Part shown: positions 1 to 14,200 of the stretch, piece by piece | Layout: every line of letters begins with the position of its first letter | Numbering within the stretch: position 1 is the first letter of the stretch | Source: Halichoerus grypus | Taxonomy: Eukaryota; Chordata; Mammalia; Carnivora; Phocidae | Reading direction: 5' to 3' | Assembly (NCBI RefSeq): GCF_964656455.1 | Contig: NC_135715.1 | Span: forward strand, 80,082,414 to 80,146,413 | Length of the DNA: 64,000 nucleotides | Translations under genes and position numbers: made by a program | Notes under the pieces: generated by a model | Seen by the model: the letters and a program-made list of their open reading frames with translations, nothing else | The model's database searches: none | Told to the model about the DNA's origin: nothing

Positions 1-165
1 TTCTACAGTTGGTAAGGAAAAATTTTCCTAAATTCTTTCAGGCATTTAGGGGGAAGGTCAAAGTTTCTTCCTGAATATTTCAGGACTTGATTGTCCTCAG
101 CTTGAAATAACCTGCATTCGAAAGTGGCACATTTGGGGGCAACTTGCCTGTGGGCCTTACACCAC
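1..165 (-). mobile_element. LTR fragment, third copy of the 11.7 kb / 14.2 kb family
   Basis: In minus orientation this shares several blocks with the end of the copy at 14205-14715 (an aaattctttcaggca-type block, then aaataacctgcat and gggggcaacttgcc). It is cut by the window edge. Identification is by similarity inside the window only. Confidence 0.45.
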
Positions 166-2273
166 AATCTCACAACCTTTTCAGAGTTAAAAAGATAAAC
201 TAACCAGCTTGCCATTTATAGAATGCCAGTCACTCATCGAAAACTTAATGCATAGTATTTCTAATTCCAGCAGCAACCCTGCAAAGCAAGTGCTGATCAC
301 CTTTGCTTCACTGACTGCGAACCTGAAGTACAGTTTACGTAGCTCGCTCACTGTTGCTTTACCAGGAGGTGACAGAGCTGGTAGTAAGCTGGCTCTGTCT
401 CAGGCTGCAGGTCTTTGCAGTTCTTAGGCTGTGGGGAGTTTTCCTTTGCTTCCAGCTCCATCTGTGCATGGAGATGAATGCAGATGCCTCTCTCATTTGC
501 GCATTGCCCACGTTGGAGCATCATTGTTTTGTGCAGCACAGGCCCTTCAAGCTTCTCTACTGCGGCAGGTCATCTCCCTTAGGGTAAACCTAAATGCAGG
601 AGCTGCAAGAGTTAGGCACCCCTTCCTCTTGAGTTGAGAGTGGTTTGCAGTGATTAAGAAGGTGGTGGACAGCATGTCTTTGTGTCTGTTCTCTGATCTT
701 CCTGATGCCCTCGCAGTGCTTGGGAAAGTGGGAACAAGCTGGGACGTTGGAGTGTCCTTGGCGTGTCAGTGCCAAGCATTATCATTGTCAACAACACTGG
801 AAAGAAGGAATGCAGGGCGGGATGGGGCAGGCCTACTGAGCTCTGAAGCAGTCCCTTTTTTGTGGTAGGGCCAGACCGGGGCTGGTAGCACCATCAAACA
901 CGGAAATGCTGAGGTATTTTCCCCAGACATGCTGCCCACGCCAGGGAAATGACAGGCCTTATTAAAAAGATTGCCAAGGCCCAGGCCATCCCCATGAGGG
1001 GCAGGGCAGGTCACTCTGCCAGAGCCCAGCCCCAGAGCCTCAGGGCTCAGATGGGACCCACAGGCAGGCAGGGGCTCTCTTTAAGTAAGGGAATCTTACT
1101 GCCAACAAAATCTATGAAGAGGCAGTATACGAAGTAGAAAAAAGGCCACCTTTTAGTATTATAAGTTGTTTTATAAATTATTGTAAACTGGTCAACAAAA
1201 CCAATGAGGCTTTTCTGACAAATACAAACATTTTAATGGGAGGCCCAGATGGCTTTGGCCGACATACACGCAAGCCAGCATCTCACTTACCTATGTTATT
1301 TTGTGACACATTTTTGAGAAAAATCTGGATTCATACAGATCAACTATTACAAATTTCAAAAGTTTAAAAATGTTTTGCTTTGCAATTTCAGGATATTTTA
1401 AAATTAAGACGGCAGGAGATTAATTTTTGAAGTCCACGTTAAAACACACTAACCCGGCAGTTGAGACCTGGGTGGTTTCCAATGATTTGTATGTTGGCTG
1501 CTGTCTCTTTGAATATATTTTCTTAATTTTTAGTTTTAGAATAGTTAAGTTGTACTTAAAAAACTGAAGTGAATCCTTGTAAAACTCTCTGATACCGGCA
1601 GATCCGTAGGATTCAGAGGAGCTTTTGCATTAGAAGCCACTGGCCCCGGCAAGTCAAAGATGGCCCTCATGGGGGCTCTGTGAGTACGTGCTGGGCAGTT
1701 CACTACTAACTGCCTGAGGTTTCAGAATGTTCCCTGGGTAGTCAGCACTGTAACATGGTGGTTGGAACATGGGTTTTGTTGGCAGATAGACCAAGATCTG
1801 AACATGAACCCTGCCACACAGTTCCTGATCACTGTTCTTTGCCCTCCATTTCCTCATCTGTGGACTGGAAATGGTGACACCTAAGCAATATGATTCCTGT
1901 GAAAATGAAATGATATTATGTATTTAAAGCTTTGACATTTAGAAAGTACTTTTGAAGGGGGAGTAGGAGCAACTCCTTTGGGCAGGGCTGCCAAGGGCTG
2001 AGTGCCATGCAGGCTGCTGAGGGCTGCATGCTCTCCAGGACAGCAGTGTCCTTTGGAGGCTCTCCTGTGTCCAGCTCCCATGTCACCCGAGCTCCAGGCT
2101 CACATGTACAGCTTGTAGCAGATCTGGGTGTCTAGTAGCCGCTCAAACTCAGGAACAAACAGAATTTAAGACCCACTGACCTCCCAATGCCGTGGACCCC
2201 CAGATCATATTATTCTCCTGGTTAATGACCTTAAAATACTATTGACTTTCCTTACCAGGGCCTATGACCTTGG

Positions 2274-2420
2274 ACTCAAAGTGAGGTCCACAGACCAGCA
2301 GCCCAGGTGTCTCTCCTGGAGCTTGTTAGAAACATAGACACTCTGGACCCCTAGAATTGGAAGCTGCTTTTTAACAAGATTCCTGGCAATTTTCCTGCAT
2401 GTGCAGTTTGAGATGCACTA
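2274..2420 (+). mobile_element. MER5A-like hAT DNA transposon fragment
   Basis: The order of motifs matches the MER5A non-autonomous family as I know it: gtccacagaccagcagc, gagcttgttagaaa, ttttaacaagattcc and agtttgagatgcac. It is an old, diverged copy. Confidence 0.65.
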
Positions 2421-3759
2421 GCCCACTCTTTCTGACCTCAAGGGTTGCACTCCCCTGGCACAAAACACCCAGCACTAGGAAAGCCTGGACCAGCCTCTCA
2501 CCCTTCTGGATCCCCTCCCATGAATGAAGGGTAGTCTCTGAGTTTGCTAAATGTCTGGCTGTTCTGATGGTTGATTTAGGATTCATGAGAGGTGGCCTTG
2601 GGCTCAGCTCTGGGTAGATAGACCTCCAGTGAATGAGCCCCCATGTTGACTCTTTCCAAGCTGATCCTTCAGACCCACAGGCAGGAACCATCCCACAGAC
2701 ACATGGCTAGTGAAGACCCCCAGGCCTCTTGCTTACCGCTCGGTTCTGGGCCTTGGTCCTCTCTGAACCATGTATCCATCAATGAATATTGTCAGACAGA
2801 CACTCATTTGGGTTGTGTTTTGGTGTTTGATGGTAGCAGAAATAGGATTTCTAGGTCTCTCAGGGTGAGCAATGTCAATCCCAGAGGCCACACTAAGAAG
2901 TAGTTTGAATACATGGAGGGTTGCCTGGAGGCCCAGGGGGCAGTGGAAATATAGCATCATTGGTGCTTTTTCTTTTTCAGTCTCAATGGGAAGCAGCCCT
3001 TCTTCTGTCCTAGGCCAGAGACTTGCTGCTACTAAAAGGGACAGCAGTCACTCACCTCTGTGGAGAATGATGAGCATTTCAGAACCAGCCAGAAAAGCAA
3101 AAACCAGCTGGTTGTCAGCAGAGCACCTCCTCTCATCCCATGCCCTAGTGAGGACTTGATGGGGGACTTTGGCCCCTGTGACAGTTTATTTTTCTTCAGT
3201 GGCCTGGAGCTCTGAACTGTAGGATCTCACAAGCAGAAGAGACTTGGAGACCTACACCCCCTATGGCAAGGGCAGCTCCTGGTTAGGAGCTGTCACGTGA
3301 GAAAGCTCCCTCCTAAAGTGTTTGAGGCACAGCAGTGGGTGGCTACCCTGACAGACCCAGTGAACAGCAGGGAGAGGTCTGCTCCTTCAGGCCCCGGGTG
3401 AATATCTGCTTGGGACCCCCAGGTTCAGGTCCATGGAGAGGCAGGCCTGCCCATGTTTGATCAAATCGACAAGATCTCAGAGTCCAGATGTGGTTCCACC
3501 TAGCTGCGGTGAGGACCGAGGACTGCAACCCAACACTGGTTGTCAGAAATGGTTGGACACAATTCCGTGGCGTGACCTGGCCTGGCAGCCTTAGCCACAG
3601 CATGGCTGTGGGCCAAAGAGCACTAGCTGAGGATGGGGAGGGGAGCCCCAGGAGCCAGAGATTCCTGGCAGTTAGGACACTCTTCCCATCCTTATTTCAC
3701 CCTGTGGTTTCCTCTTCCTAAATGGACTCTGTCCTGATTCCTTTTGGCTAATATCTTGC

Positions 3760-4020
3760 ATGCTCTTCTCTTTCATGTCTCTCTTTTACCAGCTACCTAA
3801 CCAGCCAGAAATGCTCTCCCTTTTTGGGGTCTCCTCACCCACAATCCATGTTTCACACCCTTGAAGGCTTGGTTCAAGTCCTAGCCCCTCCTTGAACTTG
3901 TCCCAGGGCTCCAGCCCTGGAGCTCTGCTTCTTTGCCTCTGAGTGCCTCCCTCGGTCTTAGTGGTGTTCAGTTTCCCATGTGTTGGTCACCCCAGCATGA
4001 CTGTGTGGCTTCAGGGTTAG
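3760..4020 (+). repeat. L2-like 3' end fragment
   Basis: Pyrimidine-rich sequence with cttgaaggcttggttcaagtc and ctccttgaacttgtccc, typical of old L2/LINE 3' ends. Boundaries are approximate. Confidence 0.4.
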
Positions 4021-4105
4021 TGGCTTTGTCTGTATAGTCAGTTACACTCATGAAGCATTTCTGGCTCACCTGGTACCCTGTATGTGCAAAGCAGTGTGCT
4101 GAGTG

Positions 4106-4130
4106 GTGTGTGTGTGTGTGTATGTGTGTG
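4106..4130 (+). repeat. (TG)n microsatellite
   Basis: TG dinucleotides with one interrupting TATG. Short and probably polymorphic. Confidence 0.85.
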
Positions 4131-5081
4131 ACACACTCTGCCTTTAAGGAACTTAAAGTCTAGAAGGAAGGGTAAACCATGGCACAAACAGCTAAAGTGG
4201 GAATATGATGAATAATAGAGACAAGACAACATGAGGATTCAAAGGAGAGAAAGATTGGGAAGGGGGTGGAGAATTGCTGCATGGAGCCAGGGACCTCTGG
4301 GCCAGGTCTTGGAGGGTGAAAAGAGCTTCAACTGGAGTGAGTAGACAGAGGGAGGAGGGACCTTCTGGGAAGAGAGCTGCTTGTGCAGAGGCACAGAGGG
4401 TGCAGGCTGTCCTGGGGAAGCAGAGTCCCCTCTGGGACTGAGGCCTTCAGTGTGGCACAGGAGGCTGGGGCTTGCCAGCATGGCCTGGCCTGCCTTTCTG
4501 TGCTCCAGGAGGTCAATGGGACCAGGCAGGGAATGTGGCCCACTGGGGATCCCCCTGAGGGCTCAGCAGTGATGGAAGATGGATGTGGAAGCTCTGTGCT
4601 ATGGCTATACCTAAGTTCTCATGGTCCCCATCCCAAGCACTTCTCACCCTTGAAGCCAGGCTCCCCAGTAAAGCTGTTGGGGGCATTTGGCCTGGACCAC
4701 AGCACCCAGTGACCAGCACCCTGAAGAGAGAATGAGGGATAGACTCAGTGATGGGAATACATGTCCATTTTCTCAACCTATATGACTTTATTTTACCTCA
4801 CCCCAAAGAATTGCAGATAGAAATCTGTACAAGCCAAGGTCCAGGCTCTGAAAGAAATGTGGGTATTCCCCAAAAGAAGCATGTCATAAAACTGAGCACA
4901 TGCTCCAGGCCTGGTGGCCCCTCAGACACCCACTCCTTCCTACCAGGAGTGAGCAGATTAACCTGGTTGTGTTCTCTATGGAGAAGGCACTCCTACAGAT
5001 GGCCACCGCAGCATCCTGTGTGACTCAGTGTCTCCCCAGGCTGGGCCAGCTCCCTCCTGCACACACACTGCCATCTGTCAC

Positions 5082-5273
5082 CTGGAGGAGCAGGGACAGC
5101 TCCCACTCCAGGTCTTCGATCCTCTGAGCCAGGTGGGCTCTTCTCACTCCCAGCATCAGGGTCTGCTCACTCCTCAGGGCCCAGGGCCCGGGATTCTCTC
5201 CGTCTGGGCCACTTGCCTCTGCTGGATAGGGTCTGTCTTCCTGCCACACACAAGGGAAGATGCTGGGAACCTC
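5082..5273 (-). CDS. E43: last recognised exon, coiled-coil tail
   Basis: 192 bases, phase 0 to phase 0; acceptor gtgtctttttcag, donor ctccagGTgaca. The first half is Pro/Gly-rich (E-N-P-G-P-W). The second half is a helix with [19 protein letters not shown]. It ends at a donor, not a stop, so at least one more exon lies to the left. None could be recognised in 1-5081. Confidence 0.8.
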
Positions 5274-8200
5274 CTGAAAAAGACACAAAAAGAAAAAGAT
5301 GTGGCCCCTGAGAGTTGTAAACTCACCCTTTCCTGAATCCACCATGTGACGTTGGCAAGACTCTTGTCACTCTGACAGTCTCTAGGCATTACCACCCATC
5401 CAAATACTTGGGAAGATGCCAACAAGTTACCTCCAGGGACTAACCTCACAATTAACTAATAAAGACATAGTGTTTCCTGAGTTTATGTTGCTACATTAAT
5501 GCACAACAACTAATTATATCATTACATAATCATCATGGTTAATAATCTGGAATAATTATTGAATAATTAAATCTTGCTGCATTTTATAGCCCCTCAGCTC
5601 ATCCTGTTTTTTTTCCCTCCTTAACACTAGAGATATTTATATAATGTCTCTTTAATCTTGAAGTATCTCTGTTACTTTATCTTCACCAAATCATCTAAGC
5701 CCCTCAATGCAGTCAATGATAGGTCCCTGTGCCAGGTCCCTCCGCAGTGGGACTGACATCATAGCTGCCTATCTGAACTGGAGGGTGGCTGTGTAGACCC
5801 CACAGCTTAGTGTGACTTTTTTTGGGAAAAGTCTAGATGAAGCTCAGGGAAGGAACAATAGACACATTGAGGAAAGAACACATGGGAAGTTGGCATCTGC
5901 ATTTGGGTTTCATGAGGAAGACCCACCTTGGGGGTTCAGGGAACCTTTTGGGCCTCAGGAGACAGTTCCTGCAGCCCTGCCGGGAAGGGCATCTGCGTTT
6001 CATGGCTGTTACACAGCCCCTGCTGTGCCTTTGTTTGTACACAAGATAAATTTTCCTTTAGTCATTTGTGAGCACAGGTGCCCTTTCTTGTTGTTTTTGT
6101 CTTAAGAGGGAAGTCAGCTTGACCAACAAGAACAGATTTTCCAGACCTCCCAACATTAAGGCCCAGGCACATACAATGTTCTCATGGAACTCTCTATATT
6201 TATGGAGCATTGCAGTGCCCCAACCCTGCTCCTCCTGGGTCCTCACTCCCAGGGCCCTTCCTAGTTGAAGAGGGGATTCCTTGGTGACACAGATATCCTG
6301 GCACAGGTGCCCACTCTGGGAAGCCTGGTGAGAGGAGGTGTCTATGCATGCTCCTCCACCACCCAGGGCATTGCCTGTGTTTAGCAACTCAGTAAGGCAG
6401 GGAGTAGGGTGAGATGACGGAGGCACTGGTTTGGGTGCAAAAGTTAAGAGTATGCCAAAAAACTCAGATCAAGAGAAATGGTATTTTAATGCAGTATTAA
6501 AAATCTCCAAGTGGCAAACTAAGGCCCACAAGTTGGCTGCCTGCTTTGGTGAATAGAGTTTTATTGAGCTCAGTGCAGATACACCTGAATCATCCCTCTG
6601 TCTCTTGTCTTTGTCCACTCCAACCTTCCCTATGTTGACACCTCCAGAAACCCAAGTTAGGATGGGGGAGCAATCTAGATGACCGAGGCATCTCGTAGAA
6701 AAGTCCCTGTTCCAGAACCATGTGCTACTGGTTAGGCTGCATCTGAACAGCTATTTTTATTGCTCCCTTTTCATGCTCTTCCTCAGTCTTTCCAGGCCAT
6801 CAATTTACTTAAAGACCTGCAAACCCAAGCTGATTGAGTGGACTTCCCTGTTTCTAAAAGTACTTGCCAAAGCAAACAGCAAAACCAAATTCTGGCTGGT
6901 GGGCTTTCTGGTCAGAACTGGTTGTTCTGGTCTCAACCCCTTCTATGGAAGACTGTGAGACCCAGCTGTCTGTGGGCACCTCAGGAGCTGAGATGGAGGT
7001 CTGCTGGGCTTACCACAAATGCATTGCCTTTACTTGGGAGCAGTTGTCCTAGTTTGTCTTTTTCCTTCTGGATCTCTAGGGCTTGAGCAGTAAGCTGAAA
7101 GAACTCCTCATTCAGCTTATCCAAAGTATCTTCCACCTGCCATATCTTTCTCTAGAAAAAGAGACACATGGTGAAGGCTGTTGTGGAGGGATGCACAGGG
7201 GTCACAGAAGCAAAAAGCAGGACACCTAATCCAGGTAGGTGTGACCAGGGAGAACTTTCTTGAAGAGGGCACATCTCAGCTGAATTTTAATGATAAACAG
7301 GAATTAGCTGGGTGGACAATGGAAGAAGGGCATGCTAGGCAAAGGGAACAGCATATATGAAAACATAAAGATATGAGAGAGAAAGGGAACATTCATCCAT
7401 CTGTCAGTCCATCCGTCTGTCCATCCACTCATAAAGATTTATTGAGCACCCAGTATGTGTCAATCCAGTGATTAGTTCTGAAATTCCATTAGTGAACTTC
7501 CACGGGGTTTACAGTCTATGAAGAATGACAGACCTAAAACAAGGAATTATGAGTGATGAATGTTACCTGTGGGTTGCTGTAGGAAGGGTGCTACAGGAAG
7601 TAGTCCAACTTCAGTTTGGTGGTAGCATGGAATTTATTTGGAAAAGTAGAAGGAGATGATGCTGGAGAAATGGAGGTGATGCGGGGGCTAGAGACAGTGG
7701 GCCACAAAGGGCCTCGTGCACTAGTCTCAGCTACTATGGCAGAGACTTTCTTATTAATAGAATTCAATTTGTTGGGAGTGTTGTGTGCTCAGCTGAAAAA
7801 CTGCTTATTTCAGACTCTCTTGTAGATTGAGATTATCATATGACTAAGTTTTGGCCAATGAGATGTAAAAGAAAAGGATGGATTTTAGAAAACCTCTTTA
7901 AAAAGAGAGCTGACTCAGTCAGCCTGTGCCCTTTTACCTTCCCTCCTTTCCAGCAGCCATCTTGTGACCACAGGGACCATGAAGATGAAAGTCATGTGCT
8001 AAAGGTTATGAAGCAGAAAGATAGAAAGATCCTAGAGTTTGTAGATCACAGATGCTGATGGGTTTGCTTTTGAACATGTTACATTTAAGCAATTTGTGGG
8101 GCATACCCTCAGGTTATACAACATCCAATTGTCTGGTCAACTTGGCTGTCATGGAAAGTTCACCTCTTGCTCCACACATGAAATGCCAGATAAAATACAA

Positions 8201-11200
8201 ATACAAATGCAGGACCACATTTCAATGGGAACTCTTGACGCCAAAAATAAAGAGACAAGTTTGTGGTAGGAGGAAGTTGAAGGCACATGGCATGTAGGTA
8301 TTTTTTCTTAAAGGCTGAGGTGTTAACTGCCATCTTGGGCAGGTGTTGAGGTCATGAGGCCATTTATGGTGAGAACTGGTCCCTGGCTGCCTGAGTAAAG
8401 TCTGGACTCAGGAAGTGGCTCTCTATTCTCTGAACTTGAATTAAAAACCTACATCTGGCCTGAGCACATGGCCCATTGCTGAGCAAGCTTGTTGCTCAGG
8501 GCTGAGGTTGGAACAGATTTGATGTGAGAAATTGGAACCATGAGGTTGAGCACACTGTAAGAGGCCAGATGAGAGAGAGATGAGGGATGTGGAAACCTAA
8601 CCTCCCAAGAGAACTGGAAGCAACAAACTCCATAGTGTGCAAGTGGAGACAATCACAGTTGCCCCACAGGGTGGCCTGCACAGAGGACAATCCCCCTGAA
8701 GATGACTTGTGGATGAAAACACAAAATATGGAAGGAAACCCAATGGCACAAAAGTGAGCAGACTTGATGAAAATACCCCCAAGAAATTAGAGATAACAGT
8801 GAGATCTGAGCATGACTGTCATATAAGCATGTTTAAAGTGTGAAGGAAGAGGGGTGCCTGGGTGGCTCAGTCAGTTAAGCATCTGACTCTTGATTTCAGC
8901 TCAGGTCATGCTCTCTCATGGTCATGAGATTGAGTCCTACATGGAGCTCCTTGCTCAGCAGGGGGTCTGCTTGAGATTCTCTCTCTCCTCTCCCTCTAAC
9001 CCTTCCCCAACATGTGCATGCATTCTATCTCTCTTTCTCTTTCTAAAATAAATAAATAAATCTTTAAAAAAAATGTGTGAAGGAAGACAAAAGAAGGAAT
9101 AGAACCCATAAATTAAGCACAGGAACATTATGGAGAAAAATAAATCTAGAAATGAAAACATATGAAGAGAATAACAATGTGATTGATGGCTTACATATAG
9201 ACCCAACTGTAGTGAGTTTGTAGAAACTTGTGAGGAAATTACCTGGAATATGGGACCCAGAGGCAAATAGATGGGAAACATAAAGGAGAAGTGAAGAAAT
9301 ACAGAGGTAGAAATTTTAAGTGTTGTCTAGCAATATCCATTAATAGATGGTGCTTTTTGCATATACATTTTTACAAGTGTCTGTATTGTGTGTTCATTTT
9401 GCCTTCTCATTGGACACCAAGATGCCTTTCCGAGCTGTCAGTTCCTTGAGCAAGGGAAATGGATTTGACATGTCTTTGGATCCCTAGCTCCCTCACACTC
9501 AGCCCTTCTTCTGTAGACGCTGGTTGAAAAATATGGGGATCAGGGCAAGATCTCCTTCCCCTCCCTCATTTGTGTTTCTGAATGAGATCAGGCAGCATGA
9601 TACAGAAGAAAAAGCACAAGTTTCTGATGTGGACAGAATGGGATTTGAAACTCTCTTGGGCAAAGTTATCTCCCTCTCTGAGGTTCAGCTTCCACAGCTA
9701 AAGAGTCCATGGGTCTGTCTCAGAGGGCTGTTTTGAGGTTCACATGGGTGTTCTTTGTGAAAGCAACCAGCACAGGCCTGGCTCGTAAGAGGCTCTCAAC
9801 AAATAACACCTTTTCTTTCTGCCCTTCTTGGTCATTGATGTGACTCCCTGTGTATTTGGCAGAGAGAAAATTAATCATGGCTTAGTGTGTGGGGATGATG
9901 GTTAAAATCATTACTATCCAGTTTGGATACCAACGGCTTCCCATGTCATGTAACTCCATTATGTCATGGACTGTCACAGTATCTGCTATTTTACCTTCAT
10001 GAAGAAGGAAAGGGGAAAAATATTCTTTCCATAGAAAGAATTTCCCAATCTGTGTCCATCCTGGGGTGTGTGAGGGAATAGTGTCAGTGACATCTGTAGG
10101 AGTTGCTATACCTTTATAGTGGTGGCACTTGTTTTAAGTGAATGAGCAGAAACTGTAATCTCTGAGGATGCCTTATGGACAAAACATTATGTTTCATAGG
10201 CTTCTTTCCCATTTCCATTCCCTTTACTATCAGATCTGCTCAAGTATCTTTTGATTAAAAAGAAATGAAAAACAAAAATATGCCAGAACAAAAGAATCTC
10301 CCAACTTTCATTTTTCTCATTGTAAAAGGTAACCCTGGTTCATTGTAGAATATTAGTAAATATAACATTTAAATATATAAATGAGTACATTAATGTCATG
10401 ATAACCCACTGAGGTGGACCGCACTGAGGGCCCTACTTCTTTGCCTTCTCTGGACCTATGCCCTTCACCATGTTCTTCTGTAGTGCCCTCCCACTGTGTG
10501 TGGGCTTTTTTTACTCATAGCTTGAAGCTGAGCTTCACCATCTGGCTTCCTTTGGCCATTAATATAGGCAGAAGTCACCTGGTGCCAGTTTTGAGCCTGG
10601 GCCTCAAGAGGCTTTTTGTGATTCTGTCAGTACTATAAGAAGGACATGTCCAGGCTAGCCTGCTGTCTCTGGGAGAAGGAGGAGAGACCCTTGACAACAG
10701 TTGCCCCAAAACAGTGTCTCAGGCAAGACCAGTCTGGACCTGGGGCCCAGGTGAAATGAAGACACCCTGTGAGATCCAGAACTATAGGGCAGGCCCAGAG
10801 CAAATTAGCTGAACCCCCAGACACAGGAGCAATAAATGCTTATTGTTCTTTTTTGCTGAAGATTTGTGTTGTTAGCCCTGCCGCAAAAGCTAACTGATAC
10901 TCAGTAATCATTCTTACATTTTGGGCCTTCTCATTTCAGTTTCTCTCTCTCTCTTCCCTCAAGCTAGTCTCACTACTACTTTTATGGCCCTCTCTTTCTG
11001 TTTTTCTCATGTGTCTTTTTAAGAATATATATACCCACATATGAAATCATTCCACATGTACAATTCCCTATCTTCATCTTGTACCTTAATAACATTGAAA
11101 ATTCTCTATAACCTTATTTTTCATAAAGGCATTAATATCTCATGATAGAGCTCTACCATAATTTAGGTAAACCCTTATATTATCAGAAATTGATATCATC

Positions 11201-14200
11201 TCCATTTATTTTTATAATATAAAAAATTTCAATGTCCTTGTTTCCTCATATTTGCCTGTATTTAAATTTTTTTCCCCTTAGAGAGATTCTTAGGATTGGA
11301 GATACTGAGTGGACTGAATATTTTAGAGACTTTTTGACACAAAGTGCCAGATTGCTTTCCAGCAAGGTTTTAAATTTTTATTCTCAATCTGCTGGATGTG
11401 GGAGTGTCTATCTCTTTCATCCTCACAAATACTTAGTATTTTAGTTAACTGTTTTAGGTAGATATAAAAGGGCATCTAGTCTGATTAACATTTCTCAGAT
11501 TCTTGAACATTTTTCATATAATTTTACATGTTGGTATTTCCTTTCTCTTAGGGCCATTTACATATTTTTTTCTCATAGAGCAAAAGTATCTGTTGATGGT
11601 AAATTTGACCTAGAGAATCCTGTTTTATATTATTATGTGATCATACCCACTTTTGCTTTCCTTCAGGATTTTTTTTCATTGTTTTGAAGATTCTTTTAAA
11701 CCTTCACAGGCTCCCACCTCTTGCCCTTATGGATATTATAGATGTAGGGGCCAGGGACAGCTCCCCACCAAGACCAGCCATCTTGGCATGGAGATTATGC
11801 CAAATTTAAAACAATCAAGGCCCAAAAGACTTGACCTTCCCCCACAACCACCTAAAATAATTTAGGTAGAGGACCCGCTGCAGGAAGAGAGCTGTCACCA
11901 TAGAAAACTACCCTGTAATATGAACTAGGTGTGGTGGACAGGGAGGAATGCAGCAAGGCCTGTTACATCAAAGTCCTCTCTATGTCCTCTTGTTTCTGGA
12001 TGACCCAGCAAACATTTGTTGACCAAATATTTACTCTTTTTCTTCTTCCTGTGGATTCCATTTCTTCCTTTGAATTCCCTATCCCCTTCTCCTTAGTTCA
12101 GGATATACCTTATTTTGTCTGACTGATTTTAGAATCTCATGTCTGTGTGGATTCTCCATATGAATGAAATTAAATTTGATTTTCTCCTGTTAATCTGTCT
12201 CATGTCAATTTAATTCTTGGTCCAGCTAGAAGAATCTTGAAGGACATAGAAAAAAATGATTTCCTCCCGTACGTAGATAATCAGTGAACACTTAATGAGT
12301 GATTTTCTTGACCAATATTCTCCAATCCTAATTTCTTTTTCCACAAAATATCCCTCCCAGTCATGTTTTCTCCACCCCTGTGATTTCTGAGCCCCAGAGT
12401 CACATACAGTGTGTAGGTAACAAGCAGGGCTGAAAGATGGGACAGCTGAACAGCTCAGAATCCTTGGAGGAGGCAGAGGCCCATAGCACTTCCTGAGGTG
12501 AAGAGAACCTTGGTCACAGAGTCAGACTCCTACCTGCAGCTCAGGAAAGGCTCCGTGCCTGTGTCCAGCCCTGAGGATCCACAACCTAGAACCTGGGCTC
12601 ATGGTATCTCCTCCTTTGGTGGCACACTGAGGCAGCTGTCCAGGTCCCAGGTCCTGCTGGGAGCTGGGAAAAGGGAATGAGAGACATCCTTTCAGGCCTC
12701 TGCTATCTAGTAGTACATCTCCCCAACCAGAAAAAGAACATATTGGCCACTTTTAACTCCTCCCTGAGGTGTCTGGGGTTAGAGAAGGATGAGATTATTA
12801 ACATGACAGAGAAACTGACAGATATGCATAGATTCCCTGAAACTGCACCCACACAGCCATCCCTGCCTCAGCAGGTGAATGAATTCTCAGTAATGGGTAC
12901 AGAATATGCCATCCAAAAATATGCCAACTTGGCATATTGATTATTTTGAGCTGAAGGCAACTGAGAAGAAGCAGATATAAGGCAAGCTCTCTGCCCTCAC
13001 CCTATTTACCTGAAAGCAGGACATACATTTTAAAGGTGCACTCCTCCCTTCTGTAGGAAGGACAGGAGTTAATCACTGAGACAACTCTAGATGCTTATCA
13101 GCCTGGAGATGGCAACAAAGGAATTTACACAAAAACCTTGCTAAAACTAGCCCTTATTCTCCACTAGTTCCCCCATATATTTACCTTCTCACAATTTGAT
13201 GCCCTAGAAACTCAAAGACCTTTTCTTTTGTCTTGTCACCTCTCTAAAAATTTACTGTTCTTTTGTTAAGATGCTGTGTAAGCCTTAGTTCTAAGGACCC
13301 TTCCTTTACATTTCACTGAATGCTTTCATGTGTATGTGCCATGTGCATGTTAATGAACTTCTATTTGTTCTTTCTTTTGTTGATCTTTTGTCAGCCAAGA
13401 ATCTAAGATGGGTAGAGGAAAGGAATTCCAGCCCCCCATATCAGGCTAGCCATGCCCTGTGTGGTTTGTATCCCTTAGGGCCTCCCCAAATGGTTCTCCT
13501 TCTGGGGTCTAGTAACTGCTCTGTGCCCTTACCCTTCAGGGTTGGGAGGGGGAGATGTTGGCCCAGTACAACTTGCCCCAAGGTACTGTGCTAGCCTTTG
13601 TGGGTACATGTACCTGCCCACACCTTTATATGTCTTCCTTTATTATATTCCCTTCAAATTTTCCATCTAGAAATTGCAAGCTGCTTCCTGCTGGGATCCT
13701 CATCAGTAATACTGTTCAGACTCCCTTTGAGAAACTCAAGTCTTGATCTCAGTTTCTGCCCCTTGAAATGAGAGAGTTGGACAGTCTTCAGTGAGCCTTT
13801 GGGCCTCGGGACTGGTCTCAGTTCATGAGCCATACCTGAACTTTCTCACCTCCATGTCTTTGTCAACACAGTTCCCCTCTAGGAACACCCTTCCCCAATG
13901 TCTCTTCCAGTTAGGACCCTACTCTTATTTTAAATTTATTTCAGAGGATACCACCATCACAAAATCTTTCCTGATCCTTGCAGACATCTTTAAGTTTCTA
14001 GAGCCTTTTATTACAATCATTTGTTCTTCCTGACTCCTTCAGCTCTGTATTAAAGACAGCAATAAATATCTGCTGAGTGAAATTATCCTCAGGTTGTAGC
14101 TCATGACACTGGCTAGGGAGTGTTTGCTCAAAATGCACAACTTTCAGAGCAGAGCCCAGTCTAGAATCCAGGTCTCTGGATTCTAAATGTCAGAGAGGAA

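Larger units (their letters stand above)
1..5081. other. left flank / intron, no exon recognised
   Basis: The stretch holds an LTR fragment (1-165), MIR-like sequence (about 1730-1960), a MER5A-like element (2274-2420), L2-like sequence (about 3760-4020), a short TG repeat (4106-4130) and an old unclassified repeat (about 4030-4560). The terminal exon and polyadenylation site of the gene were searched for and not recognised. About 400-1650 and 2420-3720 show nothing I can name. Confidence 0.5.

Noticed and set aside
12534..12663. Minus-strand exon-like stretch with good acceptor (ttttcccag) and donor (ctgcagGTagga)
   Set aside because: It is open only when entered in phase 2, but the upstream exon candidates leave in phase 1 or 0. 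The peptide has no tail-like helix. It could still be an alternative exon.
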